Source of the DNA: Sciurus carolinensis
Taxonomy: Eukaryota; Chordata; Mammalia; Rodentia; Sciuridae
Direction: 5' to 3'
Assembly: GCF_902686445.1 (NCBI RefSeq)
Contig: NC_062232.1
Location: forward strand, 11,391,105 to 11,455,104
Length of the DNA stretch: 64,000 nucleotides
How positions within the stretch are numbered: the first letter of the stretch is position 1; each line of letters begins with the position of its first letter. A program made the position numbers and the translations under genes. The notes beneath the pieces are model-generated. The model had not been told where the DNA came from. It made no database searches and saw only the letters and a list, made by a program, of their open reading frames with translations. This document shows, one piece after another, positions 37,080-50,581 of this stretch.

Positions 37080-37724
37080 TATTATGGAGGTCATTATGTC
37101 AAAAATAAGCCAGACACAGAAAGACAAAGATCACATGCTCTCACTCATTTATTGAAACTAGTTGGTCAATCCTATAGAAAAACAGAATAGAATAGTAGTC
37201 GTTACAGACTGTGATAAATGGGATGGGAAAGCAAAAGAAGTTCAATAAGGGGTACCAAAACAGAGTGAAGGAGTTATTTCTGTTTCTTCTTTAGCACAGA
37301 AGGGTAACTATTGGTTAAAACAATATATGATATATTTCAAATTGACTAGAAAAGAATATGAATTTCCCAACACAAAAGAGATTAATTTTTAAAGAGATGG
37401 AAATGCTTATTACCCTGATTATTATATATAGTTAGTTAGTTAGTTACCATATATATAGTTATATATAGTTAGTGTGTTAATTTCTTACCGTATATATATA
37501 GTTATAGTTAAGTTAGTTACCATATATGTAGTTATATGTAGTTAGTTAGTTACCATATATTTTTATATATAATTAGTTACCATATATACAGTTATATACA
37601 GTTAGTGTGTTAGTTATCATAGTTATAGTTAGATACCATATATATATAGTTATATATAGTTAGTTACCATATATTTTTATATATAATTAGTTACCAAATA
37701 TATAGTTATATATAGTTAGTTGCC

Positions 37725-37759
<35 letters not shown>

Positions 37760-37880
37760 TAGTAATAATCAGGTTAATAAGCATTTCCATCTCTTCAAAA
37801 ATTAATATATATATAGTTAGTTACCATAATGTACCCCATAAAGATGCACAAATATTGTATCTCAATAAAAAATGATAAAA
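37080..37880 (+). mobile_element. LINE-1 3'UTR fragment carrying an expanded AT-rich array
   Basis: 'ataagccagacacagaaaga' at the left and 'gtaccccataaagatgcaca' at the right are LINE-1 3'UTR landmarks also seen at 47.9-48.3 kb, where they are far closer together. About 340 bp of AT-rich tandem sequence and an inverted copy of a LINE-1 segment lie between them here. Confidence 0.8.
37381..37806. repeat. 44-bp inverted repeat enclosing an AT-rich tandem array
   Basis: The 44-bp arms at 37381-37424 and 37763-37806 are inverted copies with only two mismatches by eye (core AGATGGAAATGCTTATTA). The 338-bp spacer consists of irregular tandem units of the type TTAGTTACCATATATA with AT runs. This is not a CRISPR: units vary and abut without spacers. 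Confidence 0.85.
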
Positions 37881-40339
37881 TAAAGAGTCCGTACCATTGC
37901 TTGAGGAGCTACTATTCTTTCAATGTCATCCTCATAGCCAATCACTAACTTAAACAAAGATGAGATAGGTAAGTAACCATAGACAATATGAAGAGGCCAG
38001 AACCTGGCTAAACTGGAAAGGTGCACTAGCAGCCATGTTGGCTGTACTTGTCCCTACAGTGACAATGTATCAGGAGAACTAAGATGAGATAATTATGACC
38101 TGCACATCTCAGAAGTGCCACACCTATCTACAATGAGTCTGGTACTGGAATGGGTGTGCTTATTTCAGAATAAATTAACTAATATCAATTATAGAAACAT
38201 AAGGTAACCTTATGAATCATAAGACCTTTGGAATTCTCTGGCTGATATGACCCAGAATTCTGATAAGGCTCCATTTCTGTGCTCTAATGGATAATTATGT
38301 CACCCCAGCTTTATATGTAACATATTTGATTCATCACTGATGGTTGAGTGAACAATTCCAAATAGAAGATTTGATGAGTATGGTGAGAACCCAAGAATAT
38401 AGTCAAGATACTTGCATGTCATAGTTTAGTATATCACAAAAATAGTATTTGAGAGAAACAGTCAAGAGAAAAGAGAGAGGGTGGGGGGAATGAGTATTGC
38501 ATAGCTAGAGGATATGATAATGACTCTACAATGTATAGAAGTCTCTTTTCCATTTGTGCCCTTCTCTGACACACAATGTCCCAGATAAGAATTTATTAAC
38601 ATTAGTAATGATGGAAGGAGTATAAGCTTCAAGACTGTGAATGTCTTTTTCCTTGAAGACATCAGACCTCTGGAAAGCTAGAAGAACCAGAGTAAGGCTC
38701 AGAATGAAACCTGCTGATCTGGTCTGTAGTACCAGAGAAGGGAAGTGTAATTGGGGCTCTGAAGTTTTCTTCTAGATTATCCTGTAAGACTGGTACCATG
38801 ACCAAGAATGCTAATGTTTGATTGTAGAACCTTTGTTCTCTCTCACTTCAGAACCAAAGCAAGTTGGAGAGATGTGAGGGAAAGTATACAAGATTATAGA
38901 ATCACCTCATTTCCCAAAATCATAAAGACAGGTATGAGATAAATCACTTTATAAATCTTCAGGTGCCTAATATCTGAACTTCAAAGAGGGGAAGACCAGT
39001 CTGGATATAAAAAATTAATGGGTAAGGGCCGCAATCTCATGCCCATGTTAATACGGTGCAATTGGAATTACAAAAATTTTTCTGGGGCCTCAGAGTCTAC
39101 CATATGTAAAATTAAAATTTCTTGGCTTTTAATAATATGGAAAGTGTAATGTCACCATGAATACAAAAAATCTAGAAGGTATATTGGGCAAGAGCCTTAC
39201 TATTCATTATCATTAAAGACCCTCCTAATATAAGATATGCCAGCTTGTCTTCAAATATCATCAGGAATCTTCTTTGGCTGAGAAATATGTTCACTGCCCA
39301 GAAATTATACAAAATAAATTCTAGGGCAGCATTCTATTTTTTTTCTGGGGAACAGTCAGAATATGGTAGGTCTTAATATTAACTTGGGTTCCATTCAGAA
39401 AGGAATTAGGGTCCTAGTGCCTTGGAATTTGAATAATGCCATCATGGTATAAAATGTCATTTTTTTATTTCAGTGATTTTCAATGTTTCAACAAATGTTG
39501 AAAAGCAAACAAGGTCTCCATAACATCTGCGATGATGAAGTAATTAACTTGAAATTTGAAAACTGAAGAAACCTTATAGTGAATGTCTTTCTCTGTTCAG
39601 GCTTTTCACTGGCTTTAGAAGTCAGTATTCTCCAAAGCGTTTTTTTCTTCTCATTTATTAACACTGAAATCTCCCTAAAATTAGCTGATGAGCAGGAATA
39701 AATTATAGGTCACTGGGCAGCTCTGATCATCTTTGGGAACTGACTCAGAATCCTATCCTTATTATTTGTTCAATAAATCCATAAACTCAATTTCACATAA
39801 ATTCAGTATGCACTTAAAATTCAAGGATTATATCCATAAGGTGTTTCTGAATGATTCATGATGTTTGGGAGCATGGAGCATTCTGGGGACACTTTTGTTA
39901 ATTTGAATTTTATGCCTAAAAATAACATTCTTCTTGGAAAAATGAGAAACAGTGAGGCAGGGCAAAACTACATCCATTGTTCATTTTGATTTTATTCCTG
40001 GCACTCTTCTAAAGCAAAAGCTGCTGGTAACTGAAATCCAGAGGTAACAAGGCCCAGGACAAGGCAATGCATTAGGTTAGGCCCCAATTTACCCATCAGA
40101 CAGCGTTAGGCACTGGCAATCTAGCACCCTGGAGAGCTCCACTGGGGTCACAGAACCTCTGACATGTATGGAGACTCTGTGAACCAGCTACCAGTTAGTA
40201 TAGTAATGAGTTATGGGTGGAGCCAGTCACAGAATGGATAAGAAACTACTTAGCTTTTGTTTAACAAAGGAGGGAGAAGAGAGGGAAGGGGAGTGATAAT
40301 TCTAGAGCATTAACTAGAGAGTACAGGCCTTTCTTTGTA

Positions 40340-40540
40340 AGTTACAAATGATGGTTAACATTTATATGCCAGGTACTCTGTGAAGCACTTTTACAAGCCT
40401 TATTTATCATCTTGAATTCTCACAGTTGCCTATGAATAAGGAACTCTTATAATTTCCACTTAATAGGAGTATAAATGAAGAATTAAAGGTGTTAACTAAA
40501 GAGCTCAAGTCCAGTTAACAAGTGGAGGTGCCCATATTTT
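40340..40540 (+). repeat. MIR fragment
   Basis: 'gccaggtactctgtgaagca' and the following core resemble MIR. Confidence 0.6.
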
Positions 40541-40609
40541 ACCCCATGTATTTTCATGTTGCTCAACTAATTAGAGAGAGGGCTTTGTAATATTTATTAT
40601 GAAGTATCT

Positions 40610-41065
40610 GTATTAGATTGCAAAACTATTTCTTCACTCCTCCCTCTGCCCACACCTTTTATGGCATGACTTTGCAGTCTTTCCCATCAAGAGGTGTAGT
40701 CTATTTTCCCTCTCTCAAACCTGCCTTAGCCAATAGAATGCAGCAAAAGTGACAGTGTGTCATTTGTAAATCTAGGCCTCAAAAAGTCCATTCATATTCA
40801 TTCTCTTTCTCTCTCTTCCCCCTACCCAGTCTAGCAACCAAATGAACAAGCCTGAGGTAAACTCCTTGAGTGGGACACACCAGGACACTGAAATAAAGAT
40901 GAGACAATCAAAGTGAGGCCATCCTAGGCCAGCCAGTCCCCAGCCTCTCTGGACACTGACTAGATACACGAGTAAAATCATAAGACCTGTAGAACTTCTC
41001 AGGTGATCCCAGACAAAACTGTCAACCCATAGAATCATGAACTTACAAAATGGCTGTTGATGATG
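40610..41065 (+). mobile_element. Probable MLT1-family LTR
   Basis: 'ccaatagaatgcagcaaaag' and 'gtgaggccatcctaggccag' followed by 'caacccatagaatcatgaac' are phrases of ancient MaLR LTRs. Confidence 0.65.
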
Positions 41066-44000
41066 GATAATATCTAAGTAAACTCACCAAGTTCTTTCCA
41101 AATTATTGATTTGGTTAGGATGCTTTCGAGCTGCAAGTAAGAAAATACTCAACTGGCTTAAACAATAAGAAAAAACTATTAATTCACATAAATAAAAGAT
41201 CATGGTACTTTAATCCAGAGTTAATTTAGTAGCTTTGTGATATCAAAGATTCTGTTTCCTTCCATCTTTCTGCTGCGCCACCCTCAGCATGTTGATTTCT
41301 GCTCTGAGGAAAGCTCCTTTCATTGTCACAAGATGGCTGCATTGATTTCAGGCAATGCATCCAGAAATAATAACATAGGAAAACAGGAACTATCCCTTCC
41401 CATGAATCTTCCTAGCCAAGTTATTGCATCGGCCTATGCGTCTGTCAACAACTGGAGGATAGTGCTACTGCACCTAATTGGTAGAGCCCAGGGATGATGC
41501 TAAACATTGTACAAGGCACATGACAGCCCCCTACAACCAAGAATTATTTGGCCTCAAATGTCAAATTCCAGTGTTGAGGAACTCCAATCTACGTAGTGCT
41601 GACTGCATTGCTCTCAAGAACTAAGGTGTGAATAATGCCACTTACCCACAACTCAAATAAGGTCAAGAATGATAGTAAATCACCTATTCCCAGAAGTGAA
41701 CCTACCAAAGGATTCAAGCACAAAGTTCCTAATCATGTTTACATACAGTGGTCTCAATAACAAGTAAAAGAAAGCAGGAAAAAGATAAATAAAACAGATA
41801 ATTGGCCCAGACCAGAATAACACAGGAAGGAGAACTACCACTTAGAAGTATTAACTATGTGCTAGGTACCAACAAACATTAACTCCCTGAGTGCTCACAA
41901 CCACCTTTGTGGTTTGGAATTTGTTATTTGTCAAATGCTCAGCGATATTGGTAACTAGTTTGTGTCACTCAGTAAAAGACCTGGGGTTTAACCTATCAGT
42001 GTGTTTTCCAGTGCAATCCCTGGTTCCATGGAATGTGGTAATGTTCAGAAAAACTAGCGTAAGTGTTGAGTAAGAAAATAATTATGATTTTTACTAATAG
42101 ATGAATATGACAGAGTACTTTTGCCTCAAATTTTGCTGCCCTCAATGCATAGAAGATATTACCCAGACCTCTCCATCTCTCGCCAGAAAGGAACAAGAGG
42201 AAATGGCCTGAGCAGACAGTACAAGCTCGTGTTCAGTCCTAAGGGAGAATTGCTTCACGGTTCTAAACACTGAATTAAACTACTGAAGGGGGTCGGATAA
42301 TCTGAATCACTGAGGGATTCCATAGGACTTTTCCTTGGCAAGGAGGGTTTGATATGGCCCTGACCACAGGGGAGGACATGTATGGCTAAGGCTACAGTCA
42401 AATGCTACTCTGACTGCAAATCAGTTGTGGCCTCTTACCCTCTTCCCTACACCACTCCCCACTCCCTTCATAAGAACCTCCAGTTCTCTAGGGAGTACAG
42501 TAGAGACCATTCCCATTACATCTCCAATGGACCCATGGGGAAGGGGTCCTCTCTCCTTTCATTCCCAACCCTCCCAGCACTCTATCTCTCTCAGCCTTTT
42601 ATCAGGTCAGTTATGAATGGTTAGATCAAGGTGGTCGATATAATGGGTGTTCATTATACTATTGCTCTAATTTTTCTTCCTGAATGACCATTTTTATAAT
42701 AAAAGTAGTGGGGGGGAGGGCATTTTACAGGGACTGAAAGTAGATGTGTGGAGCCTTGTCACCATGTAGACATTCACTTCTACTCTGGGAGAAATAGTTA
42801 AGCATGAAGAGGTTTGAGTAAAGGAATGATATGGTTTAATTTTCTGTTTTAACAGGATATATCAGGGTTTTCTTCCACTCAATCTGTCTTAATACCAGAA
42901 GGATGAGGAGACTTGAAGTTCTGGATGTAGTTTTACCAGGAGCCTCTGAAATGTGCCCTGCATTACTCACAAGAAAAATATAAAGAGCAAATTACTTCAT
43001 TGACATTATTGAATGGGAATCACCAACAAATGCTTATCTACAGTGCTAATATAAATTCTCAAGCAAAAAAAAAATACAATCCTTATTTTTAAAATTTTCG
43101 GTTGTGAAATACACTCAAACTGCGTAAAACCCCAATTCCTCTATAGGTTACTGCCCATGTATTCTGTGTTTGGTTTGCACCAAGAATCATCCTGGCAATC
43201 ACCTGCACAATATTCATTCATGGGGTTTCAGACATCTCAATCGGTTCTTGACCTCCATGGAGTATACACCTGGCATAGCAAAGATGGTATGTTCAAGTTA
43301 TTCTGGAAAGAGGAATTGATGATAAAGTATTCTTTAAATGGGGAAAAAGCTAAAGGTTGAATAATAATAATTAAAACAGAAACAGAAATAAAGCAGTCAC
43401 TATGAAGTCTCCAACACAACCTATGAACACTTTCAAATGTTATATGATTTTGGCCAAGATATTAAAATCAACAACTTAGCTTCCATTCTTCTTTTATTAG
43501 GTAGAATTAGTAATATTCACCTTACTACCCAAAGGCTATTGTGTGAATTGAATGAAATAAATAACAAAAAACAGTAAAAATGATTAAATGAGATCTGAGG
43601 ATCAAGTCTTTATATTATTTATAAAAAATGATAGTGAAACTGCTCAACTTGAATCCTCAAAGTAATGAAAAAAGAAAATATTTTAATAGATGGATTTTAT
43701 TCTACACAATGACTAATCTTAGAAGATAACCTTACCATCTGGAAAGATAGAGATCAGTCAGAGAGGTGGTAGAAGGGAATACATAGATGGGTATCTATTT
43801 GGATTCTCAACACAGAAAAAGAAAGAACTTTGAAACTGAGAAAACTGCCAAGTATAGCCCCTCACAACACCTTCAATTTCCTAGCCCCCCAAAAAAGTCT
43901 GATATAATTCTCAAGGAGGTTTCTTTCATAAGTGGCATTTTATTTGCTGATCCTTTGGAATGTGCTTGTCAAAGCACTACTTTCTGTATACTACTGCCAT

Positions 44001-45995
44001 AAACTTTGGTATTTCCCCATTATAGCTGTATAGATGATAATCTAGCAAGCAAACATAATATGTGATGAGAATTTAATACAAGTCTCAATCACCCTTGGGA
44101 TGATGGCAAAGATATTAACATTAACAAACTTCTGCCACTTTTGAGTCAGCAGATTTTAGTCTTACATTCATTGGTTGAAGTTTCCTTTAGTTCTTAAAAG
44201 AGCAAGTTAGATCATCTGGAATTATCCCAAATGAAAGTCATAATGTTTATCCTATGAATGCACTGTTCCACTGCTAGCTTATGGCTCTGTCTTCTCAGGG
44301 ACCTTTGAGTCCTCGTTTGTAAGAACTGCAAGCAATGAAGAAATAAGACCGGTGACTCAGTCCCACATAGTTGGCAGATAAATCAGAGACATCAATACCC
44401 AATATAAGAGACTCTAAGTGTCATTGTTATTAGAGGTTGACCAAATGCAACATTTTGCCATATTGACTGGTTAATTTAATGAAACACTTTGTACATTCAT
44501 CAGATAAGATTCTCAAACTGAATTGGTTGGGAAGCTAATTTTTCAATAAGTGCCAACTTGTTCAACAACAATCAGAGTAAAAACAAAATAGTAATCATTT
44601 CAAAACATGATCATCATTACCTGATTAGGTAAAAGTTAATACTGGAATAATTACCTTTTCTCTCTTTCTCTCTCACTCTTTCCACTTTTTTTTTTTGCAA
44701 CTCTATCAGCAGAATTTTGTAGTGTTTGGGTTTCATTTCTTTGTGTTGAAAATTCAAATAAATACTTTATCCACATTCTCTCCCACTATTTCCCTACCAG
44801 ATTTATGAGGTTGGGTCTTTCCAGATGATGGATTATCTTACTTCTGAGATTCAGCCATCATACAGATGAATATGTATTCATATAGTAAAATGTTCATTTA
44901 AATGAACTCATTCCTTCTTTATAGTCTAAGTTTAATATTTTCAATATCTATTTTAATAAATAAAATTTCACTTATAGCATACATTTTGTTTACTAATTTT
45001 GCTCTTTTTCATTATTTCATTCTAGTGATAACCCATTGGGCATATACAACAAGTATTAGGTTCTTTGTAAAGATAGTCTGTTTATATCAAATTTGGGACA
45101 AGTGTTTTCGCTGATTGCTTCTTTTCCACTTTCATGAAACCCTGCCTGCCTGTAGGCACCCAATTAGTAAACAGTGGTGATGGAATTTAGGCAGTGCAGA
45201 TAATGATATACGTGTAATCATAGATTGATTTATTTCCTGTGGGATCTAGGGAGATATCCTATCACTAACTATTTGAATATTTCTGTGTTTATTAATATGA
45301 TGGTTTCATTAAGTACAATAAATAAAGATCATGAAGTATAATCAATGAAAACCATAGCATTATATATATATTCAGGTCAGGTGTTGCAGCCAAAGAGTTT
45401 TGAGGGGTTTTTGGATTTTGGAGTTGCAGATAAAGGACTATGAGATTATGTATTCCTCTGGCACTGGTGCACCACCATGTGAAGCAACCATCCCTTAACA
45501 TGTAATGATTACTTGCACACTTTTTCTCTCTTACTCCAAAGCTTCTTTATAGCAAACGAGCTATTGGTGGCCAACAGAGAGAACATTAACCTTAAGTATT
45601 CTTTCTATTGCTTTCATTATGCACAAGATGCAATTCTTTTTCCTTTCACTACGAGAACTCAAGTACACTACACAGTGTCACTCAAATAATTTTCATCTGT
45701 TTCTTTCTTTTCAACTTTTTCTCTGACTTCTTTCAGAATGGGCATAGAAAGGTAGAGGAGCGAAAGGATAAATAGTAAAGAATCCAAGAAGAGAGAATGT
45801 GTCAAGAGGATGACAAGGTCCCTGCACTGTAAAATGCTTCAAAGATATTTAGGAGGGTGAGGACCAAGAAGCTGTGACCTTGATAACCACAATTCATAAT
45901 GACCTTTGAGGAAGAAATTTCCTCAGAGCATGAAATGGAAGTCAGAGTGTAAAGAGTTGAGCAGCAAGTGAATGGTAGTGTAAATCAAATAGAGC

Positions 45996-46122
45996 GTTTT
46001 TTTTTTTTTGAAACAGGATCTCACCAGGTTGTCCAGGTTGGTCTCAAACTCATGGGCTCAAGTGATCCTCCTGCCTCAACTTCCCAAGTGGCCAGGACTA
46101 CAGGTGTGTACCAAGCCTAGCT
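45996..46122 (-). repeat. B1-like monomer SINE (antisense)
   Basis: 'gcgtttttttttttttgaaa' then 'ctcaagtgatcctcctgcct', the complement of a 7SL-derived monomer; diverged. Confidence 0.75.
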
Positions 46123-46544
46123 TATAGACTTATTTTTAATTAACCAGAATCAATATCCTTTAAAGGTTTTCAGACTTTTACCTGTCTATATTTCCTGAAT
46201 TTATCATGATCTCTTGAATAAAGTGTCAGGAATTCAATAAATTCTTAAGGAAGAGAAGAAGGAAGAAAAAAGGGAAGGAAAGTAAGAAAGAAGGACAGAA
46301 GACCTTTATGTATTTGCTTGTGTAAATGAGGTAATGATATATGTGAATTTATAAAATGTAAAATGAGAACAAAATATTACGTTAAGGGGCCTCGTAAATT
46401 TGAAACAAAATGTGGGAATTTTTGAAACTGAGTTTCTTTTTGGTTCTAAGTCTGTATTTTCTCCTACTCCTTCTTCCTTATCCAGGAAGGATGATAAATG
46501 TGCATATATCACATGATGATATTCACATCTGAAATCTGATTGTT

Positions 46545-46622
46545 TTTGCAGTGTTGGGAATGGAACCTAGGGCCCCACACATGCTAGGCAAGCACTCTAC
46601 CACTGAGATACTTCTCAAGTCC
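46545..46622 (-). repeat. ID SINE (antisense)
   Basis: 'gctaggcaagcactctacca' with adjoining 'cagtgttgggaatggaacct'; diverged. Confidence 0.82.
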
Positions 46623-47659
46623 ACTACTTTCTTTTATGTTATAATGTTTTGTATTGGTTAGTTCTTATGGAAAACATGGATGATGAAACTATACAGAAAG
46701 AAAAACAAGTTATTACCATTTATATTTCTTTTATGAAACAAGTCCAGGTATCACCATCCCAGCTAATTCGTTCTGTACTGACTTGGTTTTCAAATGCTGT
46801 GTCCCACTTTCATCAAACAGATTTTGCTATGGATTTGGAGAATGAAATGACAGCTGTATTTCCACTTGCTTTACAACATTTTGCTTCTAGTACATATCAC
46901 CTCATAATGTGTTCCATCCTGGCACATTACATGATGATTAAATTAAAAATGAGAAGTGTGGTTGATGATTGACTACTCTCTAATCACCCAGTGTTTGTTA
47001 AAGGCAGTAGGCAGGAGACATAAGCTCTACTTTGCTGTTTATTGACTGTAGAGGTTATAGCACATCTCTGCTAGCATAAAAATCTTCCCCAACAAGGATG
47101 TTTAGTGGAGCAGGCATTTCCCAGCAGAAAAAAATTTCCTCCCCACCAGAATAAACAGTGGAGAAATGATCTAATGATTAAAATGGATTCATCCCATGCC
47201 TTCAAAACAAGAAACATACCTGGTATCAGTGTTTGTCAAGTTTTTTCATAATTGAGACATATGTAGACCTTTTTCCTAATAATGCTCCTATGAAATTTTA
47301 ATACATTAGATACTGTTTTTCTGTTTATTTACTATGACCTTTCAGAGGACAACAAACAGAAGTGTAACATCTCATCACTTTTGCTGTGTTCCATTCATTA
47401 GAAGCGAGTCATAAGTCTGATACTTACTCAGGGAGAGGGGATTACAGGAAGGCGTGAACACCAGAAGATGCTTTCCTCACTTCCTGCCGATGTATCTCCT
47501 GAGAGAACTCCCCAATAAACCTGCCCGTAACTACTCATCTTGAAGTCCATATCCCAGGAGCAACTCTGGAGGCAAAGAGGTGAGATAGAGGGACTTGCTA
47601 TAGCCTTAACTATGGGTGATAGTGGCAGAAAACATAGTAAATTTTATTTCCATAATCAT

Positions 47660-48300
47660 TACTATATTCCAAGGAAATGAAATCAGTCTGTCAAAGACAC
47701 ATTTGCACTCCCATGTTCACTGCAGCACTATTCACAATAGCCAAGAAGTGCAAACAACTTAAGTGCCCATCAGGTAATGAATGCATAAAGAAATGCAGCA
47801 TATAGAAACAACAGAATACTACTCAGGCATAAAAAGAATGGATTCCTGTCATTCATGATGGATGGAACTGGAGATCAGTCTATGAAGTGAAATAAGCCAG
47901 GCACAGAAAGATAAGTTCCACATGATCTCACTCATATGTGGAATCTAAAATGCTGATCTCCTGGAAGTTGAGCATAGAATGATGTTACCAGATGCTGGGA
48001 AAGTAAGAGAAAGGAGGTATGAGGAGAGGTTGGTCAATGGGTACTAAGTTATAGTTGGATAGAAGTAAGAAGTTCTGGTGTGCTATTGCACAGTAGGGTG
48101 AGTACAGATAATGATAATGATTTTTCCAAAAGCTAAGAGAAAAGACTTTCAATGTCTTCACCATAAAGAAATGTTAAGTGTTTCAGGAGATAGCTATTTT
48201 GGCCTGATTTAAACATTACACAATGTATACATGTATCAAAACATCATATCATACCCCATAAATATGTACAATTTTGTCTTTATGTATCAATTAAAAAGTA
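47660..48300 (+). mobile_element. LINE-1 3' end fragment
   Basis: 'ctcccatgttcactgcagca', 'gaaataagccaggcacagaa' and 'ataccccataaatatgtaca' run in LINE-1 order to an A-rich tail. It ends just downstream of the CLTRN poly(A) signal. Confidence 0.85.
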
Positions 48301-48469
48301 AATTTAAATACAAAATCAAATTTTAAAACTAAAGGTATCCTCCAACAAGGATACGGAGAACAAAAACAACTCATTTTTAAGGCTGAACATCAGATTAAAC
48401 ATAACTAATAAAAATTAGACTCACTATGATCCACAGTTTGAAAATAAATCACAGACCACAATCACACAA

Positions 48470-49311
48470 TCATAAAGAGGTGATTAGTGCTTTATTAAAT
48501 TAGCATAGATTGGACTTTTACATATTGTAGAAATAGTCAACAAATAGAATTCTCCTATTGGAGACTGATATTCAGAAAATATATAAGCAATATATCCTGT
48601 TGGTATGACAGGAAAATCTCCATCCTGTGAATCAATATTCCCATTTTTATCCAATCTGTTTATAATAATTACTTTTTACTTTTGCTTAGTCATATACAGA
48701 GTGATATAAAAATATTAAAAAGGATCCATTTTCAGTGATTAATATACCATGTTACAGGTATTATCCACTGTAAAATTATTTTTCCTCAGGTCTTAAAGTG
48801 TGAAATATATATATATATATACACATACATATATATACATATATATATATATACACACATGTATATTTCTGACTTTTAGAAATGCTTAAATGAGTAACTA
48901 TAATACCACATGAATGCACCTACACACTGTTGTCAAAACAATATTTTAGAATATTTTGAATAGTTACCACCTTATGATTTCAGTAGTCTCCATGGGTAAA
49001 ACTGATTTACCCATCACTTTCAAATACATTCAAAATTTCTTACAAAAGAAGAATGACATAATAAAATATATAATCTGTCCTTGGTATTTTAAGATGCTTA
49101 ACAGTCACAAAGAAACAAGCATTAAATTTCTTGAGGAAGCAGAACAGCAGACCTTCAGAGAGGGGTGAGCCGTTCATCCTCTGTCACAAAAACATCATTA
49201 ATGTGCCCTCCCTTTGAGTCCAGGGGATCGCAGGGGATGCCATTTTCAATTGTGATTGTGTTTTCACACTTATCTTCTGCATCATCCACTTCAGATGGTC
49301 CTTTGTTCTTC
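48470..49311 (-). CDS. CLTRN: CLTRN (collectrin) terminal exon: C-terminal tail and 3'UTR
   Basis: Collectrin is a type I membrane protein homologous to the ACE2 neck/transmembrane region; it traffics amino-acid transporters to the apical membrane in kidney and intestine. On the minus strand the exon follows a TTTTAG acceptor at 49311, completes one codon and encodes 51 residues (KNKGPSEVDDAEDKCEN to TEDERLTPL); the stop is at 49155-49157. This is the cytoplasmic tail only; the membrane segment and ectodomain exons lie upstream, and I found none in the rest of the window. The 3'UTR runs about 685 nt to a single AATAAA at 48491-48496, with a GT-rich stretch beyond it. The only coding part is 49155-49311. 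The gene is in the same orientation as ACE2. Confidence 0.95.
48491..48496 (-). terminator. CLTRN: CLTRN poly(A) signal
   Basis: AATAAA on the minus strand, followed about 15-30 nt downstream by GT-rich sequence (TTGTGTGATTGTGG), placing cleavage near 48,470. Confidence 0.75.
48805..48865. repeat. (TA)n / TACA simple repeat in CLTRN 3'UTR
   Basis: AT and ACAT dinucleotide-type runs inside the inferred 3'UTR. Confidence 0.85.
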
Positions 49312-50581
49312 CTAAAAGCACATAAAAAGAATGATTGGGATCTAGAAGGAGAAAGCATGGCTGAGTATGGTCTTTGGTACAAACATGGAGAAGAAAATGG
49401 GGCATAGGAACCTTAAAATGATGAAATGACCAATATTATATATTTTCAAATAAATTTTGAGATCATAAAGAGCTGATGAGGTGAAAAGATATATCAAGAT
49501 AAAAATTCTGCATGGATGATATGTACATATTGATAGGAACAAGTAGTCATATTTAGAAAACTAAAATAAGTGTATATAAATATGTATATAAATGAATATA
49601 TATTTACACATGTATATGAATAAATATATGTGTATGTATATACATATATACATGTATATTCACACAAATTACATGAAGAAATGTGAAGCAAATGTATGGT
49701 ACATTGGCAAGTCGGAGAACTGACCTCTAGGAGAACTTAATAAAAATTGAATTAAAAAAATCAATAAACTCCTCTCATACGACTTGACAAATTAATAGTC
49801 TTTGAATGTTAACTAAAAATCAAATTGAAATAAGATATCAGAAAGAAAATTCACATTATTTTGTAGAAAGTAAGTAATTGTTGTAAATTGCAGATATCAC
49901 TGATTTTTTCTATTCATTATAAAATAGTTGTGTTAATTTCTAAGTCAGGTTTTTGGAACCCCGAACATTTTCCTAATTATAACTTACAGCTGAAATTCCA
50001 AATCATTCCAAAACTTCTATATGACAGGATAAATTTTTTAGTTTCTCATACTCTCTTTGTAGCCCCTCCTACTCCAATCTAAGTGGTAACCAGATCCTTC
50101 ATGTTTCCTTGGAGTGGGGAAAGCTATAGCCTCAAAATCAAAAGTTTTCCCTTCTTATGAAAGACTAAGAAACTGAGTCAATTATGCTTGATATTATGGG
50201 GTAAGGGAAAGATGAGAGGTTGGTGCCTGTAGGCAACTAGAGGGAGAAGGGTTTCCCTGAGGACTCATCACAAGTTGGATGTTGGGACACTACTCCATGG
50301 TGGCACCCTGGAGGCATGATGTTAGGTATAAGATTCCCAGACTTGCCAAAGGTTCTCTTGTATCAGGAATCTGTGGACCTCCAAAGAGGCAAATCTGAAG
50401 GGATCCCCCAGCTAGAATGTTGGACATTCCTGTGGTGATCAGAGTGGACTCCCACCACTGTGGGACCTTGATGAGTCTCTGACAGGTGAGGAGGTAGTAA
50501 AGATGACCTAATGATGACTAAGATGGAATTTCCTGTTAGTCATACATGAGAGACCATTTTAATTTGCTTTAAAGAATGTAG

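Larger units (their letters stand above)
20961..48469. other. ACE2-CLTRN intergenic region
   Basis: No gene recognised. It contains MIR and old repeats, one large antisense LINE-1 (26.6-33.8 kb), B1-ID and ID SINEs, LINE-1 3' fragments, an MLT1-like LTR, and the inverted repeat at 37.4-37.8 kb. Stretches at about 21.1-22.1, 22.3-23.6, 24.1-25.0, 25.1-26.4, 38-40.3, 41.1-46.0 and 46.7-47.6 kb look like single-copy DNA with nothing I can name, apart from an isolated 107-codon open frame at 46.65-46.97 kb. Confidence 0.75.

Noticed and set aside
37425..37762. CRISPR-like appearance of repeated units
   Set aside because: Mammalian AT-rich tandem repeats without unique spacers; units vary and adjoin directly.
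49165..49407. Plus-strand open frame opposite the CLTRN exon
   Set aside because: Antisense shadow of the conserved CLTRN coding sequence.
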